The notes beneath the pieces are model-generated. The model had not been told where the DNA came from, did not search any database, and saw only the letters and a program-made list of their open reading frames with translations. From a virus: a stretch of 20,591 bases of DNA. The position numbers and the translations under genes were made by a program. Shown here piece by piece: positions 1-8,884 of the stretch (position 1 is its first letter; every line of letters begins with the position of its first letter). The DNA lies in the IMG/VR virus record IMGVR_UViG_3300043395_002975, positions 1-20,591 of that record. One strand, given 5' to 3'.

Positions 1-1
1 T

Positions 2-1870
2 GACCCGCACGCGTCGACAGATCCGTCCAGCATCGAGGCCGACGATCAGGACGTCTACGAAGAAAGCTTCGGGTCTCCTGTCACCCGGTTCAAGCGTCTT
101 CGCTTGCGACCTGGTGAGGTTGGTGGCATGTCCGCCGCTGGCGCCGAGTTTACGCTCACCAAAGATGTCCGTATCGCGAACCGGGCGGGAGACCTCCTTG
201 AGCTACGCGATTCAGATCGGACCCTCGTCGCTCAGACCGTTCACCGTGTAGAGGCCGAGGCGGGGGTCTCTCGTCTATCTGGTCCAGTGCGCCGTAGCGC
301 AGCCTGGTTGCCCTTGGACATCTTCGGATCCGACGGACGTACTCTCCTCGGTGAAGATGACCGCTATTTCGGTAGGGATGAGCTACAAGCGGCTGGTCCC
401 GGTCTGACGGGCGGAAGCAGTAAGTTCTCAAATGCGAACGGTCGTATTCTCGACCTCTTTAACAATTCGGTACATTCCCCTCCGGTAACGTTCTCTAACG
501 GACGCAAGGCGTTTTACGCGGCAACTAACCCAGGAGTGAATTTCGAGGACGCTCAGAAAGGTGGCGGAGCAGAAGCGTTCACCGAACACCGCATGGAGAT
601 GGCACATACGACCGATGCGTCGATGGACGTGCTCGAAGAGATCGACGGCTTCTCTCCGCAGAACGGGCGTCGCATCAAGTACATCGAGCAGGTCTTCGGC
701 ACTCTAGTTGGAAACGACCTCTACTCGGGGATGGGCCAGCGTCAATATGGACGCGTACTCCGTCCCAAGCTGTTCGATTCGTTCGGGCAGGTTTCGGGGG
801 GTAAATTCTCTCTCGAAGAAGTAGAGCGTGGACCGTTGGCCCCGGATACGGAGGTTAACACCATGGCCGGAGCCTACCTGTTTAGGGTGCAACCGCCTAT
901 CGGAGGTGATGGTGACCAACCCTTCGCCATCGCAGTGTCAAAACAGGGGAAGTTTTTCGCAAACATCCCTGGATCCAAAGTCGAAAAGTATACCACGGGT
1001 GATGCCCGCAACATCTCTGCTGAGATCAATTGTGACGGGGCCGTCAAGGCTCGAATCGGAGCATCCAAACCAGACAACGTCTCGTTGCATCTGACGCTGG
1101 AAGGCGGCGTCGTCGCCGATTTCGGATCCAGCGTGTCGGGGCAAGCAATCAAGATCCGCTATCACTCATCGTATGCAGCCGAGTACACAGGCGTGCCCGA
1201 TTCCAATGACGTTGCTTACAGCGCTTCATATGGGGGAACGAAGGAAGAGTACTGTGCATCCAACACCGTAGAGAATGTTGCAGGCGCGAAGGCTACAACA
1301 GTCAATGGTGGGTATGGGATCTTCACGGACGCCCTCGCCATCAACGCGCATAGCGGGTTCTCAGGCAATTACGGTAGCCTAAATATGCTCATCTCGGGCA
1401 AGAGCCAGTACCAGTACGCAATGGCCGTACTGGAAACGATCGTCTCCGGAGGCAGAGCCTCGACGGTCCTCGCTGGTGCGGTCGTTCAGAATGTTCTGGC
1501 AGGCGCCGTGACATACAACACTCTCGCGGGTGCCACGCTATTCAACAACCCGGCCGGTGCGTACACGGTCAACGTTGGGGCAGGTGGTATCGTCCTGAAC
1601 GCTGCCGCCGGTGCCATCGGCATTACTGCGGGCGCTGGCGCTGTCTCGATTACTGCGGGCGCTGGCGCTGTCTCGATTACCGCCGGACTTGCCGTGACCA
1701 TCACCTCGCCGGTCATGGTCTCGCTCCTCTCCACTCAAGTGCTGCTCGGTGGGCCTCCCGCCGTGTTAGGCGTGGCTCGTGGCATACCAATGATGCCACC
1801 GGGTGCCCCAAGTTTAGATTGGGTCACAGGCCGGCCCCTGATGGGTTCAGCCCTTGTACGAAGTATTTGA
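2..1870 (+). CDS. Baseplate central spike / gp5-VgrG-like protein, 5' truncated
   Basis: The frame is open to the left edge, so the true start is outside the window. An internal TTG at 104 gives 588 residues, but codons from position 2 also read through in frame (DPHASTDPSS...). The segment around 110-230 (GGMSAAGAEF, then DVRIANRAGDLLELRDSDRT) resembles the OB-fold/linker part of phage spike and VgrG-like proteins. At 1466-1708 nine consecutive 9-residue repeats of the form xLAGAxxxN decay into AGAGAVSIT. They resemble, with a different period, the octapeptide triple-stranded beta-helix of T4 gp5. The C-terminus (LLGGPPAVLGVARG to ALVRSI) is Gly/Pro-rich. The family role is a trimeric needle that punctures the host envelope at the tip of a contractile tail. 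No lysozyme motif is visible in the part present. The position upstream of gp25-, J- and I-like genes fits P2 gpV or T4 gp5. The structural role is fairly secure; the exact family is an inference. Confidence 0.7.
   Translation, partial: DPHASTDPSSIEADDQDVYEESFGSPVTRFKRLRLRPGEVGGMSAAGAEFTLTKDVRIANRAGDLLELRDSDRTLVAQTVHRVEAEAGVSRLSGPVRRSAAWLPLDIFGSDGRTLLGEDDRYFGRDELQAAGPGLTGGSSKFSNANGRILDLFNNSVHSPPVTFSNGRKAFYAATNPGVNFEDAQKGGGAEAFTEHRMEMAHTTDASMDVLEEIDGFSPQNGRRIKYIEQVFGTLVGNDLYSGMGQRQYGRVLRPKLFDSFGQVSGGKFSLEEVERGPLAPDTEVNTMAGAYLFRVQPPIGGDGDQPFAIAVSKQGKFFANIPGSKVEKYTTGDARNISAEINCDGAVKARIGASKPDNVSLHLTLEGGVVADFGSSVSGQAIKIRYHSSYAAEYTGVPDSNDVAYSASYGGTKEEYCASNTVENVAGAKATTVNGGYGIFTDALAINAHSGFSGNYGSLNMLISGKSQYQYAMAVLETIVSGGRASTVLAGAVVQNVLAGAVTYNTLAGATLFNNPAGAYTVNVGAGGIVLNAAAGAIGITAGAGAVSITAGAGAVSITAGLAVTITSPVMVSLLSTQVLLGGPPAVLGVARGIPMMPPGAPSLDWVTGRPLMGSALVRSI
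1466..1708 (+). repeat. Nine 27-bp in-frame repeats coding a 9-residue spike repeat
   Basis: Nine 27-base units lie head to tail in the spike reading frame: VLAGAVVQN, VLAGAVTYN, TLAGATLFN, NPAGAYTVN, VGAGGIVLN, AAAGAIGIT, AGAGAVSIT, AGAGAVSIT, AGLAVTITS. Units 7 and 8 give identical protein. At DNA level a 27-base unit is perfectly duplicated at 1622-1648 and 1649-1675, pointing to a recent tandem duplication. The small-residue turn followed by alternating hydrophobic and polar residues fits one beta-strand per repeat in an intertwined trimeric needle. Confidence 0.8.
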
Positions 1871-1901
1871 CAGCGTTTAGTGCAGGTGTTTCAGGTAGCA
1901 C

Positions 1902-1933
1902 CATACCTCCGTCAAGGCTCAGGCCGGGGTATG
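1902..1933 (+). other. Bulged hairpin in the spike-downstream gap
   Basis: CATACC (1902-1907) and CCG (1909-1911) pair with CGG (1925-1927) and GGTATG (1928-1933). This gives a 9-bp stem with one bulged T and a 13-base loop. It lies in the 112-base gap 1871-1982. No T-run follows, so it is not a standard intrinsic terminator. It could be an RNA-processing or stability element between the spike gene and the next gene. I see no convincing promoter or other feature in this gap. Confidence 0.45.
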
Positions 1934-1982
1934 TACGTGGGAACGTTGCCGTGATCTCACCCCTCATAGAAAAACGGCCCTT

Positions 1983-2555
1983 GTGATGCCCCTGACATCT
2001 CCTGGACTCATCGGTCCTATCACCGCGAGTCTCGTGTCGACCGAACATCTTGGCACCGCCGTTCCCCAACTGGCGGCCGGGATTGCGGCCGGTATTATGA
2101 TGTGGTCACCACTGGTGAGAGTACTCACAGTAGATGCGGGTACGTTGGGGGTTGGGGCTGGTGTAATACCTCTCGTGGTGCCACCTCCTCTTCTAATCGC
2201 GGGTCTCTCGACTGGATTCGCCTCGTTCGAGGTAGCTGGCCCGATCGCGCCGTTAACGGTCATTGGGCTTGCGAACGGCATCAGTCTTGGGATGATTCAG
2301 GGCCAGGTCATCACCGTACATCCCGGCGTAGGTTTGGGGGCGGGTGTCTGTAAGTTCATCGCTCCGCCGGCCGGCCCGCTCATGATCGCAGGCTTCGCGA
2401 GTGTCGGCATGGTCGGCCTCGGTGCGATTCAGAAGGCCAACGCCATTGGAATGGGGCTCGACATCGCCTTTCTTTCTCTTGTACTACCAACTCCTGTAGC
2501 TGGACCTCCTAGCATCGTTGGTGGTGCAGGTGTGGGTACCGGCCAAATTGTATAA
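1983..2555 (+). CDS. Gly/Ala/Val-rich triple-repeat protein next to the spike
   Basis: This 190-residue protein is made almost entirely of G, A, V, I, L, P and S, with few charged residues. It falls into about three degenerate repeats of roughly 60 residues. Compare residues 28-38, 88-100 and 148-159 (VPQLAAGIAAGI, APLTVIGLANGI, IQKANAIGMGL), and 53-75 with 115-138 (GTLGVGAGVIP... against GVGLGAGVCKF..., each ending PL-x-IAG). The frame opens at GTG 1983 with ATG at 1986. Neither has a clear Shine-Dalgarno, and the ATG is the more natural start. It is neither a normal membrane protein (hydrophobicity is broken by G and P every few residues) nor a recognisable PAAR protein. Its position straight after the spike suggests a structural partner of the spike or hub, by inference only. 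Function is not recognised. Confidence 0.65.
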   Translation: MMPLTSPGLIGPITASLVSTEHLGTAVPQLAAGIAAGIMMWSPLVRVLTVDAGTLGVGAGVIPLVVPPPLLIAGLSTGFASFEVAGPIAPLTVIGLANGISLGMIQGQVITVHPGVGLGAGVCKFIAPPAGPLMIAGFASVGMVGLGAIQKANAIGMGLDIAFLSLVLPTPVAGPPSIVGGAGVGTGQIV

Positions 2556-2568
2556 GATCGGAGACACA

Positions 2569-2730
2569 ATGGATGGAAATGCAGCGCCCACCCTCAACGA
2601 CTTGATTGCCCAACTTGCGGTGACCCCGACGTGGCAGTCCCGCAAGATTCGTTTGGAGTCGAGTGACGTACTCCTCGTTTTCTATTGCGAGGGTGTATTT
2701 TACGATTGGGCTCCGATCTCGGTTTCCTGA
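2569..2730 (+). CDS. Small hypothetical protein, 53 aa
   Basis: The start chosen is ATG 2569, with GGAG at 2560-2563 five bases upstream; the frame is also open further upstream. The product begins MDGNAAPTLN and ends FYDWAPISVS. It has a helical-looking first half (LNDLIAQLAVTP) and an alternating beta-like second half (SSDVLLVFYCEGVFYDW). It sits 13 bases after the preceding gene, in the same direction. I do not recognise a family. The strong ribosome site and tight spacing argue for a real gene, perhaps a small structural or assembly accessory. It could also be a chance ORF. Confidence 0.55.
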   Translation: MDGNAAPTLNDLIAQLAVTPTWQSRKIRLESSDVLLVFYCEGVFYDWAPISVS

Positions 2731-2746
2731 GGTCCCGCACACATGA

Positions 2747-2824
2747 GTGCCACGGCCACCTCAAAGGGGTGTCTCGTCTGTAGTTGCTGCCATGGACTAC
2801 GGACGCGCATGCGCCGTGGGGCAC
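2747..2824 (+). other. Long-range stem before the giant gene's ribosome site
   Basis: GTGCC and ACGGC (2747-2756) are complementary to GCCGT (2813-2817) and GGCAC (2820-2824), with a two-base GG bulge. This makes a 10-bp stem that closes a 56-base loop containing the perfect palindrome GCGCATGCGC (2805-2814), part of which competes for the same bases. The stem ends one base before the GGAAGG ribosome site of the 2840 gene. The gap 2731-2839 shows nothing else: the ATG at 2743 gives only 13 codons. Confidence 0.35.
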
Positions 2825-2839
2825 GGAAGGTGACTTGAT

Positions 2840-5800
2840 ATGGCCTTCAGTCTAAAGGGGTACGTGCTCGAAAAGCCCCGTTTGGGCACGTCCAACTCGG
2901 CATTCACAGCGTCTCCGGACAACACCATTGTCAATGGCGCTGCTTTCGGAACCGCATACCCGTGGGGTTCAGAGCCAAACCCGCGGACCGAGTATCTAGT
3001 GTACGTCGAGACGGACGGAAATCTACCGGACGCGCGCTTTGCGTGGACGAAGAACGAGGGTAAAGAGAAGCTCGCCTTCCAACGGTTCGACTACGAGGGG
3101 ATGGAGCAGCGCTTCAAGTTCCTCCCTGGCGGGCCTCTAGATCAACTCCCAACCCCGCTCAATGCGAATGCCAATACAACAAGGTTGAAGGCGCCCAAGC
3201 CGTCGATCGACGATCTGTCTCTCTTCCCGATGCGAGTCTCTGTCGGCTCTAGTGGAAGCGGGACGACGATGACGATCCAGCTCGTGGATCTCGACACGTC
3301 ATTCGGGTCGCCGCCGCCTGGTACGGTTGAACTATCGCTCGAAACAGGCAATCTGAACTGGAACACGGCGGATCTCTCTACGTACGCGGGTCAGATCGTT
3401 CGAGTACAACGGCAATCGTTCTTCACGTTCAAAGATTCCAAGGGGCGCATTGGCGTTGTCGGCTCGACTCTGATACTCAACCCGCTACCCGCGACAGGGC
3501 AGTTCCCGCTCATTCGCTTCGGATACGGGCGTGACCTGACATCGATCGAGCGGCCGAACGAAGGCGCTTTATCTGCTAATCCTGCCGCGGGCACTGTCGA
3601 GTGGGCCCTTGACACGGGCCTCCTCAAGTTCAATTCCTCAGATGCGGCTACCAACGCCGGAAAAAGCGTCTATTACGGAGGCGTCGCGTTTGCGCGTGAT
3701 GTCGGGTTGACGACGCAAACCCTCGGCACGATGCCCGGTGGGTACACTGGACTGAACATGTCCAATATGCCCTCGGTAGGGGGCGATCTCATCATCAGGG
3801 CCGGCGCGTATCAATTCTCTGGCTACGTGTACGTCGACGCGTTCTCAGACCCAATCGGCAAACGTGGGATCGTGCAGATCAAGCAAACCGGCAGCAATGC
3901 CGAGTTCCGCTTCTCTCTCGCCGACGTCCTTCTTCTCACAGGACAAACAGTCACGGTTACGGTTGCGGATCTTGTCGTCGAGCGGGGTGTCGCGCTTCGT
4001 CTCTTTCGTAATCCGGTAAATCTCGACGCGGCCAACTCTGAACTGAAGGATGTATCCGCTGTTTACACGGTTACGAACGCACTTCTGGCGTCTCCGATCA
4101 TAGGCGCGCCTCAGGTTTTTCTCCCCTCCGTACCAATCGACGATGGTGTTGCTCCTCTCTCGGTGAGGGTAGAGCAAGGCTCGGGTAGTTTCGTAGGTCA
4201 ACTTGCGCGCCTTGACGTTGGATCACCCTCGCCAGGATTCGGTTACGTTCTCGATCTTGACCAACGCATCCTGAGTTACGCTCAGCGGCGACAGAATCAG
4301 ATCATCCCGATTGTGCAGCCGTCTGGGGCTCTGTATCTCGGGAACCCCCTCGTTCAGCCTTCCGCGTACACATTTGAGCTGGAGACGGGCGTGGGGACCG
4401 GCGTCTTCACGACTCTAGTCCCCGATCAACAAGTTCTTCTCGACGCCACTGGCGGCGTCATCAACTTCGTTGAGACCGACGGAGAGCTGATCTTGAGTGG
4501 TGTGGGGGCCTCGATCTCAGGGACTACGCTGACAGATGCGGCGGCCAACTTCACCGGAGTTCAGTCTGGCGACATTCTAATTGTTCCTGGGGGGTCGGCC
4601 AAGGGCGTTTACGTTATCACGAACGTTCCCAACACCACGTCTCTCACACTCGATGCAAGTGGGGGCACTGGCACACCTGTTTCGTATACGATCCACCACG
4701 GGCGTGAGATTCTCCTAGATCGCTTCTTCGAGGAAGTTATCCTTGCAGACCCCAAAACAGAGGTTGAGCGCGTTCGGAAGCTCGGGGCGATCACGAACTC
4801 TCCAAGGCACACTATCCCACCAGATCAAGTAGACCGCTCTCGGTTCCGTTTCGGCCTCAGTACATTCTCGGGGTCGGTCACGGTTGTTCCGAACGACGGA
4901 GCGTTCACGGCACCGGCTTCGCTATCAAGCCTCGCTGTCGAGATCAGCGCGGACACGGGGAACGTCAATTTCAGCCAGGATGATGTGAACGCTGGCGAGG
5001 ATGTCTTCCACGCCTACAAGCTGAAGCAACAGATCGACTACCAGATTAGTGCCCCTCTCGGCTTTATTGACTTCAACCAAAGGTCGTTGGAATTCGATGA
5101 AGCGTACGTAACGTACAAACCCGAAGCTACCGGGGTGCTCGTCACGGAACAGGTGACGTGGCAGGTTCGCAAAGAGGTCACGGCGAGTCACCCAAGCCCA
5201 ACCAACATCCTGAGCTTCAACCCGACGAATCGAAGAGTGGCGTCTCTCCCACCCGCCGCAGTCTTCCGTGGGGGGCGACCGCAAGTCACCGGCGAGCAAT
5301 GCCTGGTTAATCCGGGACCCCCTAGCACGATTCAGTTCCTCCCAGACGACATCCTGACGGATGCACTTCCTCACGGAGCCGTCATTGGGCCTGATGAGCG
5401 CGTCTACGTCGACTACTTCGTCTACGAAGCCATGCCAGGAGACAAGACCACGACGGTCCTCTCTCCTCCAATGGTCATGGTTCAACTCGTCATCTCAGCG
5501 GCGGATGAGAATGGACAACCCAACTCTCAGTTTACGCTCAACGGCGACTGGACTAACGTCTTTAAGCCCAATCACCTCTTCCGAATCGAGCAGGAAGAAG
5601 TTTACATCGTAGGGGCCGTCGTTTACGACACACCATCGCAAGCGACAACGGTCACGTTGGCCACCCCTCAAGCGTTCGCGAACGACTTTCAAGCCCCGAA
5701 GGTATATCAGTCGTCAGGCCCCACGCCTTTCGTGTCCTCTCCGGGGCAGCCGAGCTACTTCGCACCCGAGCCTGCGGCCTACGATCCGGTTCCTAAGGGC

Positions 5801-8800
5801 AGCAACAGGTTTACCGTCGAAGGGGACCGAACCAACACCTACAAATCCGGAACGGTTGCGGCCTTCACCGATGGTACAACGTCCTTCTTGGAGTTGTACC
5901 TGGTAACGGGTGCGGCTTACAAAGCCGATACGAATCGTACTGAGGTCACGCTCGCAACGAACTCCCTTCGCCAGTACGTGTCGGCCAACGGACATCTCCT
6001 GCGGCACTCTGTTCGTCCTATCGTTGAGTCGGCCTCAGCCTCGGTGCGTACGCAACGACCTCCCGTTACAACTCGCCCGTCCACTTCACCGATCACCGTT
6101 TACCGAAAGGTCGCCGGCCAGAAGGGCACTGTACTTACAGCGCCGACAGATTACACGATCGATGACAGCGGTGAGGTGAAGTTCAAGACATCGCTCCTTC
6201 GTGATGAGGAGTTCGGCATCCTCTACACGGGCAACATCATCGTCAACTCGGGGCGAAACGTCCGCGCCACGTACAGCCATTTGATCGTACCCACGGCAGA
6301 GAATGGCATCCTCAACCAAGTGTTGAAGATGGACTACCAGCTCTATTCTCCGGACACGTGGTTCTACCGTGTCGAGACGTTCACGAACTACCGGGCGGAG
6401 CTTTCACAGCAGTACGAGCAGGCAGCGAAATCGGGTACACCTTCGGGTGGCCCCAACACATCGAATATGCCTCAACCCAAGCTCTACGAGCAGGGGCGGC
6501 CGTCCGCCTTCTTCGATGAAGGCCGGTACGCAAATGAGGACGTGGTCGCGAGAGCTTCGCTCAAATGGTACAACGACACCATCAACTACTTAGAGGATGT
6601 CCTCCAGAATGTTGACGGGCGAGTTGTCGGCCACCGCAGTGGTCGATTTAAGTTCGACGGGAATCTCAACCCCGGCAACGTCAACCCCGGCAGTGCAACG
6701 AATCAGATCGACGACATCGTCAAAATCTCGGATGCCCCGTTCTCGATCTCGTTCTCGTTCCCCAACTTCTCCGTGGGGGCGCTTGGGACATACCAGAAGT
6801 TCTACCTGCCATCGTCGTTCAGCCGCTTCTACCCAACGCAAAAGTTCATCTACGGGGTGTCCGCGAACGCAACCGAGACAGGTCAAACCGTTCTCGATCT
6901 GAAGGCTAAGAACGTCACGGCGGTTGTGGACCTCTCAACCCGGCCGGCTTTCGCCATCGTCACGAGAGACGCACCCGCCGGCGCGACCACGGTGACGGTC
7001 GATAATGCGCAGGGGAACGCAGGTCAGGTGCGCCCCCCATTCCTAAACGGGATGAAGTGCCTCATTCAGAAGAGAGACGGAACGTTTGTCGCGAACGTCC
7101 TAGCTCCGGTGACTGTTTCGAGCGTGGTGTCGGCGACAACCCTTGCGGTGAGCCCCCTACCAGCCGCCGTGCCAGCGGGTTCAACCATCTACCGTTCTCC
7201 GATCGATGACTCGAATGCGAGCGGTGGGGCGCAGCCTATCGTGAGTCAGATGGTTCACTACAACCCACCGAGCTATAGTATCGACCCCGAGAAGGGTTTG
7301 CTTCTGTACACGAAGGCGACACCGCCTCTGGACGGAAGCTCCTCCCCTACCCCCGTACCTAACGAGTTGGTTATCAAGCAGATCCCGGCAGGACAGCCGT
7401 TGCAGTGCTTCGCTCAGTTCTCGAATTCGCTGACTGAGCCACTTCGCATTCCTGCCTTGGATGGCCTCGCTGTGGACGATGCAGGGTCATTGACCTTCCC
7501 GATCCTCACCCCCTCTTTTGAGGCAGAGGTCATCCCCTCAACGGTCCTGCCACCATCCGGTGGTGGGTACGCTTACAACGAGTACGAAATCGTCAAAACG
7601 GGCGGTTCGCTTCGCGCCGCCACCCAAGCCCCGTTCGTCGGGACGGGGACAATGAACGTTGGTGGTACAATCGTCACGTCGTCCACGGCGTTTGGTTCGC
7701 CGGTACCGAAGCAATATGACCTTTTACGGATCACTTCGGGCGTGAACGCAGCCTCCGCGTATAGACGCATCGTCTCAGTTGTCGGGACCGCGATCACAGT
7801 CGACACCCCATTCACGTTCGATGGGGGCGGCTTCCAGTTCACCGTCACCGTGTCTACCAGCCTGGTTACTGGCACTGCGTTCACCACTACGGTGAACGGC
7901 GCGTTGCTGACGGACACCTCGGCGAATTTCATCACCGCTGGCGTTCAAGCAGGACACACCGTCGTGTTCACCTCTGGTTCGATCGTAGGCGATCGCTATC
8001 AAGTCCTAGCGGTGACGAGCGCGACCACGCTCCTCTTGCATACGTCCACAGGACTACCGTCGACGTCGATCGGGTACCACATCGACAACCCGCTCAACAC
8101 GTATGGCGGCCCTGGGTCCCTTTTCGACATCCTCACGACATCGGTTCAAGGGCAAATCGATGTGCTGAGCACGAACGTCCCACCCAAACCACTCAACGAG
8201 GCGGCCGCGCTGGAGGCCTCACTAGAACAGGCTTTCGAGAACGTCGTGTCTCCCTCAACGGGTAGCGCCTCGGGAACAACGTTTACAGATCCAGGGGCCA
8301 CGTTTCAATCCTCCGACGTTCTCAACTCACACTTCTTGTATATCAGGAACGGAGTGGCAGCGGGCGTCTACAAGGTCATGAGTGTTAACTCGGAGACACA
8401 ACTCACGGTCAGCCCCTCTTTTCCGAGTGCTGACCCCTCCGCAGGGTACCGCGTCGTGTCTTCGTTCGAGGTCACGTACAACTCTCTGTCTGATCTCTTC
8501 GTGCAACTCACGGCCATTGAGAGCTACGTCGCTGGGATCCCACCGTTCCTTGCAAAGCTGTCTCAGGCTCAGGTCATCAAACCAGGCCCCGTAACCGACA
8601 CGGTTGCGCTCGCCAACACTCTGACGACCGCTGATCTCGATACGCGCGAGCCGGTCGTCCAGAGCCGCGTTAATACTGTTTCGGATCCCAATGGCATCGT
8701 AACCAAGGTCTCAAACGTTCTTTCGGGGGCCGACAAGCTCTATGACAAGAGGTACGTTTGGATCGACGCTCGAATCAACTTCGAGAAGGGCATCCTTACC

Positions 8801-8884
8801 CGGTTGAGTCAAGCAGTCGATCAGCGAAAGAAGACTCAAGCCGACGTAGTCAAGAACCTTACGAAGCTGTTGGCCGTCTCATGA
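2840..8884 (+). CDS. Giant beta-rich mosaic virion protein, 2014 aa
   Basis: ATG 2840 follows GGAAGG (2825-2830) at a usual spacing. The protein has no signal peptide or clear membrane segment and is built of repeated beta modules. Module 1 has the pattern GTVE-x-x-LxTGxLxF...AGxxV and occurs near residues 157-190, 247-281 and 694-729. Module 2 has the pattern GTTLTDxxAxF, then a buried strand, GVYxIxxV and TxLTL. It occurs near 554-618, 1677-1748 and 1804-1873, and more weakly near 1378-1452 and 1601-1670. Residues 1155-1260 are more helical and aromatic, and the last ~100 residues are helical and charged (RLSQAVDQRKKTQADVVKNL). Size, composition and place in the baseplate cluster indicate a large structural component. 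A peripheral baseplate or adhesin role is possible, but no named family is recognised. It overlaps the next gene by four bases (ATGA), suggesting coupled translation. Confidence 0.85.
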   Translation: MAFSLKGYVLEKPRLGTSNSAFTASPDNTIVNGAAFGTAYPWGSEPNPRTEYLVYVETDGNLPDARFAWTKNEGKEKLAFQRFDYEGMEQRFKFLPGGPLDQLPTPLNANANTTRLKAPKPSIDDLSLFPMRVSVGSSGSGTTMTIQLVDLDTSFGSPPPGTVELSLETGNLNWNTADLSTYAGQIVRVQRQSFFTFKDSKGRIGVVGSTLILNPLPATGQFPLIRFGYGRDLTSIERPNEGALSANPAAGTVEWALDTGLLKFNSSDAATNAGKSVYYGGVAFARDVGLTTQTLGTMPGGYTGLNMSNMPSVGGDLIIRAGAYQFSGYVYVDAFSDPIGKRGIVQIKQTGSNAEFRFSLADVLLLTGQTVTVTVADLVVERGVALRLFRNPVNLDAANSELKDVSAVYTVTNALLASPIIGAPQVFLPSVPIDDGVAPLSVRVEQGSGSFVGQLARLDVGSPSPGFGYVLDLDQRILSYAQRRQNQIIPIVQPSGALYLGNPLVQPSAYTFELETGVGTGVFTTLVPDQQVLLDATGGVINFVETDGELILSGVGASISGTTLTDAAANFTGVQSGDILIVPGGSAKGVYVITNVPNTTSLTLDASGGTGTPVSYTIHHGREILLDRFFEEVILADPKTEVERVRKLGAITNSPRHTIPPDQVDRSRFRFGLSTFSGSVTVVPNDGAFTAPASLSSLAVEISADTGNVNFSQDDVNAGEDVFHAYKLKQQIDYQISAPLGFIDFNQRSLEFDEAYVTYKPEATGVLVTEQVTWQVRKEVTASHPSPTNILSFNPTNRRVASLPPAAVFRGGRPQVTGEQCLVNPGPPSTIQFLPDDILTDALPHGAVIGPDERVYVDYFVYEAMPGDKTTTVLSPPMVMVQLVISAADENGQPNSQFTLNGDWTNVFKPNHLFRIEQEEVYIVGAVVYDTPSQATTVTLATPQAFANDFQAPKVYQSSGPTPFVSSPGQPSYFAPEPAAYDPVPKGSNRFTVEGDRTNTYKSGTVAAFTDGTTSFLELYLVTGAAYKADTNRTEVTLATNSLRQYVSANGHLLRHSVRPIVESASASVRTQRPPVTTRPSTSPITVYRKVAGQKGTVLTAPTDYTIDDSGEVKFKTSLLRDEEFGILYTGNIIVNSGRNVRATYSHLIVPTAENGILNQVLKMDYQLYSPDTWFYRVETFTNYRAELSQQYEQAAKSGTPSGGPNTSNMPQPKLYEQGRPSAFFDEGRYANEDVVARASLKWYNDTINYLEDVLQNVDGRVVGHRSGRFKFDGNLNPGNVNPGSATNQIDDIVKISDAPFSISFSFPNFSVGALGTYQKFYLPSSFSRFYPTQKFIYGVSANATETGQTVLDLKAKNVTAVVDLSTRPAFAIVTRDAPAGATTVTVDNAQGNAGQVRPPFLNGMKCLIQKRDGTFVANVLAPVTVSSVVSATTLAVSPLPAAVPAGSTIYRSPIDDSNASGGAQPIVSQMVHYNPPSYSIDPEKGLLLYTKATPPLDGSSSPTPVPNELVIKQIPAGQPLQCFAQFSNSLTEPLRIPALDGLAVDDAGSLTFPILTPSFEAEVIPSTVLPPSGGGYAYNEYEIVKTGGSLRAATQAPFVGTGTMNVGGTIVTSSTAFGSPVPKQYDLLRITSGVNAASAYRRIVSVVGTAITVDTPFTFDGGGFQFTVTVSTSLVTGTAFTTTVNGALLTDTSANFITAGVQAGHTVVFTSGSIVGDRYQVLAVTSATTLLLHTSTGLPSTSIGYHIDNPLNTYGGPGSLFDILTTSVQGQIDVLSTNVPPKPLNEAAALEASLEQAFENVVSPSTGSASGTTFTDPGATFQSSDVLNSHFLYIRNGVAAGVYKVMSVNSETQLTVSPSFPSADPSAGYRVVSSFEVTYNSLSDLFVQLTAIESYVAGIPPFLAKLSQAQVIKPGPVTDTVALANTLTTADLDTREPVVQSRVNTVSDPNGIVTKVSNVLSGADKLYDKRYVWIDARINFEKGILTRLSQAVDQRKKTQADVVKNLTKLLAVS

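Noticed and set aside
1983-2555. PAAR spike tip or transmembrane protein
   Set aside because: No conserved PAAR motif or metal-binding His/Cys set was seen, and G/P residues break every hydrophobic stretch, so neither name is supported.
4925-5485. 186-codon antisense ORF inside the giant gene
   Set aside because: It is antisense to a well-supported gene, rich in R/D/E/V with no domain pattern, as expected for the complement of GC-rich beta-protein codons. The same applies to the other minus-strand frames, such as 12866-13360, 15506-16105 and 19122-19673.
8758-8880. Upstream extension of the 76-aa gene to 8758
   Set aside because: It would overlap the giant gene by over 120 bases; ATG 8881 with the ATGA overlap is the normal coupled arrangement.
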